A DNA stretch of 64,000 nucleotides from Candidatus Micrarchaeum sp. Its GTDB lineage: Archaea > SpSt-1190 > DYHY01. The stretch lies in assembly GCA_020723935.1 (NCBI GenBank), contig DYHY01000004.1:10429-74428 (forward strand), read 5' to 3'. The position numbers and the translations under genes are program-made. The notes under the pieces are model-generated. The model was given only the letters and a program-made list of their open reading frames with translations. It made no database searches and was not told the origin of the DNA. Positions 1-7,205 of this stretch are shown piece by piece. Positions within the stretch are counted from its first letter, which is position 1. Each line of letters opens with the position of its first letter.

Positions 1-2
1 TC

Positions 3-566
3 CCGAAGCTCCCCGTGCGCGACAGGAGCATCTGCGAGAAGTGTGGGGACGGGAGGCTCGGCGCGCTCCTCAACGCCGCCCTCTCCGGGAAGCTCGCCGT
101 GAAGGAATATGGGAAGCTGGAGGGGCGGGTGCTTCGGAAGGGAAGGCCGGTCTTTCGCGGGATGGCTGCAAACGACGTCGTCGTGCGAAACGACAAGCCC
201 TACCACGCACTCAGGTTCTCCCTGAGGATAAATTCAAGGCCCGTGGACGGGATAATGGTCGGCGACGGGATCGTGGTCTCAACGTCCTTCGGCTCCACGG
301 GGTACTTCCACTCCGTAACCGGGAGGCACTTCAAGGAGGGCCTCGTCGGCGTCGCGTTCAACAACCCGATGAGGGGCCGGGCGCCCGTGATCGGGAAGGC
401 CCTTCGCGTGCGCCTGAAAATCGAGAGGAACCCCGCCGTCGTGTGCCTCGACAACGACAGGCGCATCTTCCTCGCAAGGGAGGGGGACGTCGTCGAGGCG
501 AGGCCCTCGAAGGGGAAGCTGAGGATCCTGGGCGGCTGGACGTTCGGGAACGGGAAGGAACCCTAG
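3..566 (+). CDS. nadK: NAD kinase, C-terminal part (5' end outside window)
   Basis: NAD kinases phosphorylate NAD to NADP in the cytosol. The frame is open to the window edge, so the start and the N-terminal GGDG nucleotide motif lie upstream; GTG at 15 is only the first internal start. What remains carries the family's second signature, GDG followed by STSFGSTGY (family form GDG...STPTGSTAY), and the N-D-V-V-V strand before it. CEKCG near the visible N-terminus could bind a metal. It ends with TAG two bases before a convergent gene. NAD synthetase lies at the far end of the window, but the two are 62 kb apart and not an operon. Function is confident; extent is not. Confidence 0.85.
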   Translation, partial: PKLPVRDRSICEKCGDGRLGALLNAALSGKLAVKEYGKLEGRVLRKGRPVFRGMAANDVVVRNDKPYHALRFSLRINSRPVDGIMVGDGIVVSTSFGSTGYFHSVTGRHFKEGLVGVAFNNPMRGRAPVIGKALRVRLKIERNPAVVCLDNDRRIFLAREGDVVEARPSKGKLRILGGWTFGNGKEP

Positions 567-567
567 G

Positions 568-862
568 CTAGTCCGGAAAGGCGTCGCTCGTCCCGAGGCA
601 TTCCGAATACTTCGCGAAATTGTCGGCCATGTATTTGCGCCACTGCGCGTCCGTGTAGCCGGGAAGCTTGGCGCAATAGGCGGCGCCCCCGCCGGTGGCG
701 GATGAGGGGCGCGCCTGCTGCTTCTGCTGCGGCGCTCCGTAGGCCAGGCTCCTGTAGGAAGCGCGATACCCTCTCCCCCAGGAAAGCGCCTCCGAGGGAA
801 CCGAGCATCAGGAGGAGGAGAACTGCTACTGCGCCCGCCTTCGTGAGCAGGTCCCGTCTCAC
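568..862 (-). pseudogene. small membrane-anchored Cys protein, frameshifted (paralogue of the gene at 879-1202)
   Basis: I do not know the function. GTG at 862 follows a good ribosome site (GGTGGAAAG). The first frame gives a TM helix (AVAVLLLLMLGSLGGAF). A different frame then gives CAKLPGYTDAQW and KYSECLG and stops at 568. The neighbouring protein at 879-1202 has the same order: a TM helix, then CATPAGYTDAAW and RYAECLG. The two halves are joined if one base is removed from the five-C run at 775-779. The corrected product is about 97 aa: one TM segment and an outside domain with two conserved Cys. Either a real frameshift mutation or a homopolymer error would explain this. Confidence 0.6.
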
Positions 863-878
863 TTTCTTTCCACCGTGC

Positions 879-1202
879 CTAGCCCAGGCATTCCGCATAC
901 CGGTCCGGGTGGTGGCCCATGTGCTGTCTCCACGCAGCGTCGGTGTACCCGGCGGGGGTGGCGCACTTGTCGAGGGGGTTCTGCGCCGCGAAAGTCCGCT
1001 GCGCTTGGGCTGCCGTGTAAAGGGGCTTGGGCGCCAGAATCCCCGAAAGCGTCCAGGCGAGCGTCCCGACCGCGAAAAGGAGCAAGACTACCAGGGCTGT
1101 CGCCTTCATCGGGCCGCCGGAACTTCCCCCCCTCCCCTGCCGCCCGCCGTCTCCGTGTTCGCGCTCTTCCTTGCCCCTCCGCTCGTTCTCCATGTTTTTC
1201 AT
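879..1202 (-). CDS. small membrane-anchored protein with two Cys and a GYTDAxW motif
   Basis: This is an unrecognised 107-aa protein. Residues 1-31 are charged and Gly-rich, 32-52 form one TM helix, and the rest faces out and contains Cys80 (CATPAGYTD) and Cys105 (AECLG). ATG at 1202 overlaps the stop of the upstream gene (ATGA), which supports this start; an internal ATG at 1109 directly before the TM helix is the alternative. The next gene downstream is a paralogue. The setting, with YHS, His-rich, CcdA and cupredoxin genes, suggests a periplasm-side metal or thiol role, which is inference only. Confidence 0.6.
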   Translation of the reverse strand: MKNMENERRGKEEREHGDGGRQGRGGSSGGPMKATALVVLLLFAVGTLAWTLSGILAPKPLYTAAQAQRTFAAQNPLDKCATPAGYTDAAWRQHMGHHPDRYAECLG

Positions 1203-1807
1203 CCTCCATACCTCGCCACGTATCCTATAGCGAAAACAACCGAAATGAACGATATCGTCAGGACGACCCGCTTGGCGTACTCCAGGTCGCGCCCGAGAAG
1301 GAAGTCGAGGAAGCCGATGCCAGTCACCCTCACGCCAGCCCTCCGGACGTACGAGAGCATCATGAAGGTCCCTAGAACGTTTGAGAATATCGTAGCGAGG
1401 AGAAACGCCGGCTGGTAGCGGAAGAAGAAGAAGCTCGTCAGGGTGGAGATTCCAATGAGGGGGACGTCGGTCAGGTGGTGCGCGCAGCGGGCGACCATCG
1501 ACGCGCCCGAGACTCCTGCGGAGCCCGCGAGCGGGGACGCACCGACCGCGACGAGGCCTGAAGCGTAGGAATAGATCCAGAACTGGAAGGCGGGGAGGGC
1601 CGAGATGACGAGGACGAAGGGCAGCATCTGCCTGAACTGGGCGACCGCGAGATCGAACGAGTTGAAGACGAGCATTATCGAGAAGTAGAGCGTGGGCATC
1701 GCTACCAGGCCTGCCAGGGCCGCCAGGGCCGCCAGGGCCGCGAGGATGCGCCCGGATTTGCCGGCGGCCTCCACCTTTCCCGGGCCCGCTTTCGTCCCCG
1801 CTTCCAT
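1199..1807 (-). CDS. polytopic membrane protein with a CAHH motif
   Basis: The product is a 202-aa integral membrane protein with about five hydrophobic segments (roughly 21-48, 62-90, 116-130, 134-152, 180-198). The notable feature is ARCAHHLTD at 107-115: Cys108, His110 and His111 lie just before a membrane segment, a possible metal or heme site. Its N-terminus has a short Ala/Leu repeat encoded by a GCC-rich 9-bp tandem repeat near 1701-1740. It sits between the His-rich protein at 1809-2078 and the small Cys proteins, overlapping the latter by ATGA, so it is translationally coupled in a metal/thiol operon. I do not recognise the family with confidence and assign no transport activity. Confidence 0.6.
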   Translation of the reverse strand: MEAGTKAGPGKVEAAGKSGRILAALAALAALAGLVAMPTLYFSIMLVFNSFDLAVAQFRQMLPFVLVISALPAFQFWIYSYASGLVAVGASPLAGSAGVSGASMVARCAHHLTDVPLIGISTLTSFFFFRYQPAFLLATIFSNVLGTFMMLSYVRRAGVRVTGIGFLDFLLGRDLEYAKRVVLTISFISVVFAIGYVARYGG

Positions 1808-1808
1808 C

Positions 1809-2078
1809 TCAGTGCCGATGCCTCCCCGCGCCCTTCTTCTCCTCCTCCTTCTCCTCCTTCAGCCCCCCTTCCTCGCCGCCGTGGTCGTGGCTGTGGCGGC
1901 CCTTTCCCGAGAACATCATCCAGAGGTGGAGCGCGGCCATTCCGCTTATCAGAATCATCGAGGCCGTTCCGCCGGAGATCCTCACGCCCAAGAACGGCAG
2001 GGCGACAACCGCAAGGAGCGGCGCTACGCAGGCGAAGACCATCCAGAAGCCGCTGTCGCCGTCCTTCAGGAATCCCAT
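1809..2078 (-). CDS. two-TM protein with His-rich tail (DUF2933-like)
   Basis: This 89-aa protein has two hydrophobic helices (about 9-31 and 35-55) followed by HLWMMF and a tail rich in His and Glu (HSHDHGG, ending GRHRH). The helix-HLWMMF-His pattern resembles the DUF2933 family of small proteins found next to heavy-metal transport genes; this rests on memory of the family, not on a search. It starts one base after the stop of the YHS gene and ends one base before the CAHH gene, so it belongs to the same transcript. The tail could bind Cu or Zn on one membrane face. Confidence 0.6.
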   Translation of the reverse strand: MGFLKDGDSGFWMVFACVAPLLAVVALPFLGVRISGGTASMILISGMAALHLWMMFSGKGRHSHDHGGEEGGLKEEKEEEKKGAGRHRH

Positions 2079-2401
2079 CTAGTGGCAGCAGTCTCCTCCG
2101 GAGTGCCCGCGGGATTCCAGCTCGACCTTGCGCTCGAATTTCTCGAGGCAGTTCTTCGAGCAGAACCATTGGCCGTGGCGCTCCGTGGCGCTCCCTTCCT
2201 TCCTCTTCCTCCCGCATATCGGGTCCTTCTTCGTCTCGAACAGTCCGAACAGTTCCCTTCTACTCAGCTCCTTCTTTCCTTTCTCGCAATCTTGCCGGCC
2301 TTGCCCGCAGCCTCGTCCTCGCCGCAGCAAGGTGATTCCGGGAACTTCCTGGCCGCTTCCGCCGCCTCGGGGTTCCTCCTGGCGAGATCCTCGAGCGTCA
2401 C
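2079..2401 (-). pseudogene. YHS-domain metal-binding protein, probably frameshifted
   Basis: Two overlapping frames make one sensible protein. The first starts at GTG 2401 with a good ribosome site (GGAGGCGG) and encodes MTLEDLARRNPEAAEAA and PCCGED before stopping at 2264. The second lacks a convincing start (TTG 2330 only) but encodes a YHS/TRASH-type domain, DPICG then WFCSKNCLEKF, and ends GDCCH. One base missing in the A/G-rich stretch near 2278-2284 would fuse them into about 107 aa. YHS domains bind soft metals, and a similar domain opens CopA at 12768. If no frameshift exists, these are two overlapping small ORFs. Confidence 0.6.
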
Positions 2402-2526
2402 TTTTTCCCCGCCTCCCGGAGGAACCAGAAGAGCGCGTAGGCGTCGAGGGCGTCGGAGAAACAGTCCATCGCGGCCTTCCTGTCGCCCGCCCCGCCCCTC
2501 TTTATCCCGACCTCAAGGAGGCGCAT
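2398..2526 (-). CDS. small helical ORF of unknown function
   Basis: A 42-aa ORF, MRLLEVGIKR to FLREAGKK, rich in helix-forming residues and followed at once (overlapping stop and GTG) by the YHS gene. The open frame begins just after a TGA at 2559-2557, and the natural helix seems to extend upstream (KHLLRTTMRLL). The true start may therefore be the ATG at about 2561 in another frame, with a one-base frameshift near 2545-2555. No domain is recognised. I list it because the codon pattern and the tight junction with the next gene look real. Confidence 0.35.
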   Translation of the reverse strand: MRLLEVGIKRGGAGDRKAAMDCFSDALDAYALFWFLREAGKK

Positions 2527-2556
2527 CGTTGTCCTGAGGAGGTGCTTTGAGACGCA

Positions 2557-2825
2557 TCACATCTCGCCGGAGGTGTTGCGCACTACTATCTGCTTCTGGT
2601 ACTTGCTGCGAAGCTTCCTCACCGCGGAATAGGTGCCGCGGTAAGTGGGATCCTTGGTCTTGACGGCCGCGAAGGCGGGGTGCTCCTCGATTGACACGAG
2701 GTTCATCACCGCGACCGATATCTCCTGCAGCGTCCCGAGGTCCGACTTTTGGAAGTCTTCGCGCCTTCTTTCGTTTCCGCAACCGTGTTGCCGTTATTGT
2801 TGCCCTTCTTCGTTCTTTTCGCCAT
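2557..2825 (-). pseudogene. small charged protein, probably frameshifted
   Basis: ATG 2825 opens MAKRTKKGNNNGN, a polar N-terminus. A second frame then reads SDLGTLQEISVAVMNL, FAAVKTKDPTYRGTYSAV and RSKYQKQIVVRNTSGEM to the TGA at 2557. The second part has the composition of a real helical domain and has no start of its own in front of SDLGTL; an internal GTG-ATG pair about 15 residues further in could start a 49-aa version. A one-base shift near 2755-2765 would give one protein of about 89 aa. No family is recognised. It begins seven bases after the stop of the upstream membrane gene. Confidence 0.45.
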
Positions 2826-2831
2826 CTTGGA

Positions 2832-3249
2832 TCACATCAGCGCCATCGGCAGTATGTAGCCGCCGATCGCCAGCATCGCGAGGCCCGCGAGGAGCGAGAC
2901 CGCCCGATGGCCCGCCTTCTCCGCGCGCTCGATGTTGTCGACGACTCGCCTGTTCGCGGCGATCGCGAGTATCGCTATGAGCGGCAGGACGAACATCATC
3001 GCGTTGTAGACCATCAGGTACATGAACCCCCGGGCGGGATTGCCTATGAGCAGCGACGTTATGGAGAAGTAGATGCCTGACGTGCAGCTGGAGGAGCAGA
3101 TCCCCACAAGGAGCCAAAGGAGGAAGGCCGCGGGGAGGGATGCCCTGCTCGCGAGCTTGACGAAGCGCCCCTTCTGGTATGAACATGGGCTTGAGCAGGA
3201 AGAGGAACGCGATGTAGGAGATTATCCCGACGGCTATCATGAGCGCCAT
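2832..3249 (-). pseudogene. membrane protein with a CxxxC motif, frameshifted
   Basis: ATG 3249 starts a TM helix (MIAVGIISYIAFLFLL) whose frame then runs into poor sequence. From about 3168 a second frame reads AAFLLWLLVGICSSSCTSG, then a Tyr-Asn-rich loop, VLPLIAILAIAA, a charged loop and a last helix ending YILPMALM. Deleting one base of the four-C run at 3168-3171 joins them into about 138 aa with four TM segments. The helix with CSSSC and the YN...FVLPL helix resemble the second half of a CcdA/DsbD-type thiol transporter, a tentative comparison. An upstream ATG at 3340 (MKRVTKRDSGKK) could be the true N-terminus if a further shift occurs in the run at 3253-3258. Confidence 0.55.
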
Positions 3250-3358
3250 CTTGGAGGGGGAGGTCTAGCTCCACGGCGGGAAGCCTGGCGGTGCCTGCCT
3301 GCCTCTTTTTTCCGGAATCCCGCTTTGTCACCCTTTTCATCCTCCCTCGCCGCGAGTT

Positions 3359-4537
3359 TTAAGCCTTCTTCAGCGCGGCCCTCAAATCTTCAAGCAGGTC
3401 TTCCTTCGTCTCGATCCCGACGGAGAGCCTGACGAGGCCCGGCTCGACTGCTATCTGCGAGCCCGCGGTCGACGCGTGCGTCATCGCGAGCGGCACCTCG
3501 ATTAGGGACTCCACTCCCCCAAGGGACTCTGCGAGCGGGAAGAGCCGTGTGCCCTCCGCGAGCCTCCTGGCGGCCCGTGCCCCGCCCTTCATCACGACGG
3601 AGACCATCCCGCCGCCGTTCCTCATCTGCCGCTCCGCGAGGGAGTGCTGCGGATGGGACGGGAGCCCGGGGTAGAGGACGCGGGAGACCTTTGGATGGCC
3701 TTCGAGGAGCTCGGCGATTGCGAGCGCGTTCTCGGCATGCCGCTCCATCCTGACCGCGAGCGTCTTCGTCCCGCGCAGGATGAGGAAGCAGTCCATCGGG
3801 CCCGGGACCGCGCCGATGGCGTTCTGCAGGAACTTCAGGCGGGAATACATCTTCTCGTCGTTTAGGAGGAGCGCGCCCCCAACGACGTCCGAGTGGCCAC
3901 CCAGGTATTTCGTCGTCGAATGGACGACGATGTCCGCCCCCAAGGAAAGGGGCCGCTGCAGGTAGGGCGTCGCGAAGGTGCTGTCGACTGCGACCTGCGG
4001 CCTCGCCCGGGACTTGCGGGCCAGATCCGATATCTCGCGTACGTCGCAGAGCGCCATGCGGGGGTTGGTCGGCGTCTCGAGCCAGACTAACTTCGTGTTC
4101 GGCAGGATGGCTTGCGCGACCGCTCCGGAATCCGATCCGTCGACATATGTGAAAGAGAGCCCGTACTGGCGCAGGACGCGCTCGAAGAGCCGGTAGGTGC
4201 CGCCGTAGACGTCGTTGCACGCGACCACGTGGCCTTCGGGTCCTACCGTGCGGAGGACCGTGTCTATCGCCGCCATCCCGGAGGAGAACGCGAGGCTGTG
4301 GCGCGCGCCCTCGAGCGCCGCGAGGTTCTTCTGAAGAGCCGTCCGCGTCGGGTTGTCCGTGCGCGAATAGTCGTATCCCTTGTGCTTCCCTATTCTTTCT
4401 TGGGCGTAGGTGGAAGTCAGGTAGACCGGCGTCATCACGGCGCCTGTCGACGGGTCGGGCGGCTGGCCCGCCCTGACTGCGAGAGTCTCGAATCCCTGTT
4501 CCTTCCCTTTCAGAATGCCCTTGTTCACGTAGGTCAT
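3359..4537 (-). CDS. Cys/Met metabolism PLP enzyme (cystathionine gamma-synthase/lyase family)
   Basis: This full-length 392-aa member of the fold-type I PLP family makes or cleaves cystathionine-like thioethers in the cytosol. Visible signatures are YDYSRTDNPTR near the N-terminus, AFSSGMAAI, the lysine that forms the PLP aldimine in HSTTKYLGGHSD, and the C-terminal ESLIEVPLAMTHAS. Sequence alone does not separate gamma-synthase, gamma-lyase, beta-lyase and methionine gamma-lyase. It is coupled to ccdA upstream by an ATGA overlap (4534-4537), which links sulfur amino acid metabolism, perhaps H2S or persulfide supply, to the thiol/copper island. That link is inference. No truncation is seen. 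Confidence 0.9.
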   Translation of the reverse strand: MTYVNKGILKGKEQGFETLAVRAGQPPDPSTGAVMTPVYLTSTYAQERIGKHKGYDYSRTDNPTRTALQKNLAALEGARHSLAFSSGMAAIDTVLRTVGPEGHVVACNDVYGGTYRLFERVLRQYGLSFTYVDGSDSGAVAQAILPNTKLVWLETPTNPRMALCDVREISDLARKSRARPQVAVDSTFATPYLQRPLSLGADIVVHSTTKYLGGHSDVVGGALLLNDEKMYSRLKFLQNAIGAVPGPMDCFLILRGTKTLAVRMERHAENALAIAELLEGHPKVSRVLYPGLPSHPQHSLAERQMRNGGGMVSVVMKGGARAARRLAEGTRLFPLAESLGGVESLIEVPLAMTHASTAGSQIAVEPGLVRLSVGIETKEDLLEDLRAALKKA

Positions 4538-5607
4538 GTCGTTCCCCTTCCAAGCGTCTTGCTCTTTTTCTTCTTTTTCTTCTTCTTCTTCTTCTTCTCC
4601 CGCTCTTGCTCCGCGCCCCTGTTGCCGCGGAAACGCAGGACATGGGCCGCCAAAACTATCACGAGCAGGAGGAGGGCGCCCCCTAGCACCTTAGGATAGG
4701 GCCCGGAGGAAGAGGAGAGCGCCCTGCCCTGCACCGAATAGAAGTACTGCTTGAGGTGGAGGAAATCCCAGGTGTTGACGACGGAAGTCCCCCTGAATAC
4801 GACAAACGACAGGCCGATGAGCGCGAGGAACGCGCCCGACACCAGGTTCGTCGTGTGCAGCAGCAGGTCCTTCCCGAACAGGCGGACGCGCACCTCTTTT
4901 CCCCTGATAAGCGGGCTCTTCGCGAGGCCTGTGGAATCGTAGAAGACAGACAGGATGAAGAGCGGGGCGAAGATGCCCAGGGAATACGCGCCCATAAGGA
5001 GGCTAGCGTAGAGGACGTTCCCGAGGAGCGCCGCGACGGAGAGAATCCCGCTCAGTATCGGCCCGACGCAGGCGGTCCAGCCCAGGGCGAAAAGGGTGCC
5101 GGAGACGAAGACCCCCGCGACGCCGTCGCCGCCGGGAGCCGGGGCGGTTCTCGGCCGGATGAAGGAGGAGAATCCCTTGCCGAGGGCGGTCATGATTCCC
5201 ATCGCCATCAGGACGAGCCCCGCCACGAGGACGAGCTCCGGCCTCTGGAGCTTCAGGAGCGATTGCTCGCCGACGAATCCGGCGACCGCGCCGAACGCCA
5301 TGAAAACCACCGCGACCCCTAGCGAGAACGCGAGGGTCATCTTCGTCACTTCCGTTTTGCCTCCCGGCCGGAAGGTGTAAGAGAAGTACGCGGGAAGGAG
5401 CGGGAGGACGCAGGGAGAGAGGAGTGTGAGGGCGCCGGCAAAGAACGCGATGAGGAAGGAGATCTTCGCCTGGAAGTCCCTGGCATAGCCCTGGTTATAG
5501 TCCTTTATCTTCTGGAGGGCCGGCGGGAGAGCCGATGCGTCCGCCGCGAGGGCGGGCGCCAGGAGGACGAGCGCCAGCAGCGCCCGGCCCAGATCCATCC
5601 TATCCAT
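4534..5607 (-). CDS. ccdA: CcdA/DsbD-type thiol-disulfide transporter with N-terminal signal
   Basis: CcdA proteins pass reducing equivalents from cytosolic thioredoxin across the membrane. The sequence shows a signal-like helix (8-22), then a CcdA core with the two catalytic Cys in LSPCVLPLLPAY (Cys66) and GWTACVGPILSG (Cys180), about eight TM helices in all, and a Lys-rich tail of some 13 lysines encoded by an AAG repeat. It is longer than minimal CcdA, with an extra TM near 308-326. Neighbours fit as partners: the CuA cupredoxin four bases upstream and the thioredoxin-repeat protein beyond it could receive electrons outside. Start chosen at ATG 5607; MDL at 5598 is possible. Confidence 0.88.
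   Translation of the reverse strand: MDRMDLGRALLALVLLAPALAADASALPPALQKIKDYNQGYARDFQAKISFLIAFFAGALTLLSPCVLPLLPAYFSYTFRPGGKTEVTKMTLAFSLGVAVVFMAFGAVAGFVGEQSLLKLQRPELVLVAGLVLMAMGIMTALGKGFSSFIRPRTAPAPGGDGVAGVFVSGTLFALGWTACVGPILSGILSVAALLGNVLYASLLMGAYSLGIFAPLFILSVFYDSTGLAKSPLIRGKEVRVRLFGKDLLLHTTNLVSGAFLALIGLSFVVFRGTSVVNTWDFLHLKQYFYSVQGRALSSSSGPYPKVLGGALLLLVIVLAAHVLRFRGNRGAEQEREKKKKKKKKKKKSKTLGRGTT
4563..4599. repeat. CTT/AAG microsatellite
   Basis: An interrupted run of CTT triplets (AAG on the coding strand) encodes the poly-lysine tail of CcdA. Such triplet tracts can change length without breaking the frame. Confidence 0.8.
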
Positions 5608-5611
5608 CCTA

Positions 5612-6196
5612 TCAGTTCACCGCCAAGGTTCCCCTCATCAAGCTGTGCCCGGAGCCGCAGGGGCGGTTGCAGAAGAATGCGAAACGCCCCTGCCTGTCCG
5701 CGGTGAACTCGACGACGACCGGCGCGTCCCCGGGGGAGAAGGACTGCGTCGCAACCCCATAGTCGGGAAGGGTGGGGCCGTGCGTCCCCGACGTGCTTGT
5801 TAGAACGAGCCTAACGCGGTCTCCCTGGCTCACGGTTGTGGTCGACGAGTTCCAGCCGAAGGAGTATGCCTCGACCTTTATCTCCTTCATGGGCGCCTGG
5901 CCCGCCGTCGAGGAGGTGGGCGAGCTGGAGGATGAAGAGGAGGGGGATGAAGAGGAGAGGGATGAAGAGGAAGGGGATGAAGAGGAGGGGGATGAAGAGC
6001 CCTGCGAGCTTGATGTCGAACTGGATGGACTTCCTGAGCCAGCCGAAGGCATCCCCGCGTCCTGCGCTGGCCCCGTCACGCATCCCGCGACCAGGACCGC
6101 CGCCGCCAGCAGAACGGCCGCCACAACCGCAAAGGAGGCGGCCGTCTCGGGCATAGCCTTCCCGATGTTTCCCCTGAATCCCGATGCGTATCCCAT
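5612..6196 (-). CDS. CuA-type cupredoxin lipoprotein
   Basis: A 194-aa exported copper protein. Residues 15-40 form a signal peptide ending in a lipobox-like LVAGC, so it is probably lipid-anchored outside. A Ser/Pro linker (about 50-95, SSSSP repeats) leads to a cupredoxin fold. The C-terminal CNRPCGSGHSLM is the CuA ligand set C-x3-C-x3-H-x2-M of cytochrome oxidase subunit II and N2O reductase, and HGPTLPDY supplies the upstream His. No heme-copper oxidase subunit I is in the window, so it is more likely a copper carrier or redox relay than a respiratory subunit. ATG 6196 follows GAGGATGAAAGG; ATG 6154 is a shorter option. Confidence 0.85.
   Translation of the reverse strand: MGYASGFRGNIGKAMPETAASFAVVAAVLLAAAVLVAGCVTGPAQDAGMPSAGSGSPSSSTSSSQGSSSPSSSSPSSSSLSSSSPSSSSSSSPTSSTAGQAPMKEIKVEAYSFGWNSSTTTVSQGDRVRLVLTSTSGTHGPTLPDYGVATQSFSPGDAPVVVEFTADRQGRFAFFCNRPCGSGHSLMRGTLAVN
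5931..5999. repeat. 15-bp tandem repeat coding SSSSP
   Basis: Four near-identical 15-bp units (GATGAAGAGGAGGGG on the plus strand) plus a partial one encode the Ser-rich linker of the cupredoxin. Because 15 is a multiple of three, copy-number change would only lengthen or shorten the linker. Confidence 0.85.
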
Positions 6197-6220
6197 TTCC
6201 GTCCTTTCATCCTCCCGTTC

Positions 6221-7205
6221 TTATCTCTTTCCCGCCGTCCCGTTCGGAACCACGACCGAGCCGTCGGACAGGTTCCTATACGGCAGGCTGAATATCTCGA
6301 CCGTCTGGAAGACGTACGTCCCGTCCCGCTCGACCGTCCCAACGTACTTCCAAGAGCCGTTCAGCGCCGGATACGCATCCACGTCGCCGTTCAGGATCGC
6401 CGTAGGGACGAGGAGTATCCCGTAGCGCGAGAGAAGCTCCTTCCCCCTCAGCCGAGAATATGTCGACGGATTTCTCGGCTTGCACGGCCGCCCCGACCTT
6501 GGCCAAGACCTTCTTGTGTATGGGCCCGGGATCGTAGCAGGACGCGCACGAGGCGTCGCGGACTATCGTGAGGTTGACGTACCCGACGGCCCGCCCGAGG
6601 GAAGCGTCGTAGTAAGGCGGAAGGGGTTTCTCGGCCACGTAGGCGGAACCGTCGGCTGAGAGGGGGGCCGTGCTGAAGATTCCGGGAAGGATGCCCTCGT
6701 ACGCCGAAAGCTCCCCTGAGAGGACGACAGCGGGGAATTTCGAGAGGGAATACTCGAGCGCGAGCGAGCGTCCTTTGGGGGAAGACAGGTTCACCTGGCT
6801 GATGCTTCCCAAGCCCACCCCAGCTAGGCGCAGCTGGCTTAGGAACGGAAGGGAGCCCGCGCAGGACAGGGCATAGATTACGGAAACGTTCACTATTCCT
6901 GCGACCGACCCGCTAGAGACGTCGAAGTAGAAGGGGTCTGGAGAGGAAAACACGATTGCGTCGCCAGAAAGCCTTCCGCCGGGAACCGCTTGCAGGGATT
7001 TCGCCTTCCCTATCTCGCCCGTCACGATCACCGCCGGAAGACGCGTTATCCCGTACCTGGAGATTAGGGGAGCAACCAGGGAGGAGCCGAAATCCAGGTC
7101 GTCTTGCGATGCCACCCGCACTCCGGCGGACTTGCGTATGGAATCTGCCAGGGCCGCGGGCGATGAGCACCTGCCGCAGTCGGCCTTGACTACTATGGTA
7201 GTCAT
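6221..7205 (-). pseudogene. triple thioredoxin-like repeat protein, frameshifted near its end
   Basis: Three similar units each end in a thioredoxin-like cis-Pro segment: ITRLPAVIVTGE, LSKFPAVVLSGE and ILLVPTAILNGD. Units one and three carry Cys pairs, CGRC and CASC; unit two keeps one Cys (YALSCAG). The frame from ATG 7205 loses sense after FSAEG; removing one base of the five-C run at 6443-6447 restores KELLSRYGILLVPTA through to TAA at 6221, giving about 327 aa. There is no signal peptide in this frame, but the preceding ORF is a TM anchor, and PLPADVSMTTIVV reads as if the two were one protein split near 7223-7226. A secreted disulfide exchanger fed by CcdA is the likely role (inference). 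Confidence 0.65.

Noticed and set aside
41-571. Long Arg-rich plus-strand frame over NAD kinase
   Set aside because: It is the shifted frame of nadK. GC-rich DNA leaves such frames open; composition is Arg/Gly noise.
775-779. Phase variation through homopolymer tracts
   Set aside because: The tracts at the frameshifts are only 4-5 bases, too short for the slippage rates seen in phase-variable genes, and the affected genes are in several unrelated loci.
4563-4599. CTT repeat as a terminator for the plus strand
   Set aside because: No plus-strand gene ends there; it simply encodes the lysine tail of CcdA.
5811-6083. Minus-strand frame with a LFIPLLFIP repeat that looks like a membrane protein
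   Set aside because: It is the 15-bp repeat of the cupredoxin linker read in another frame.
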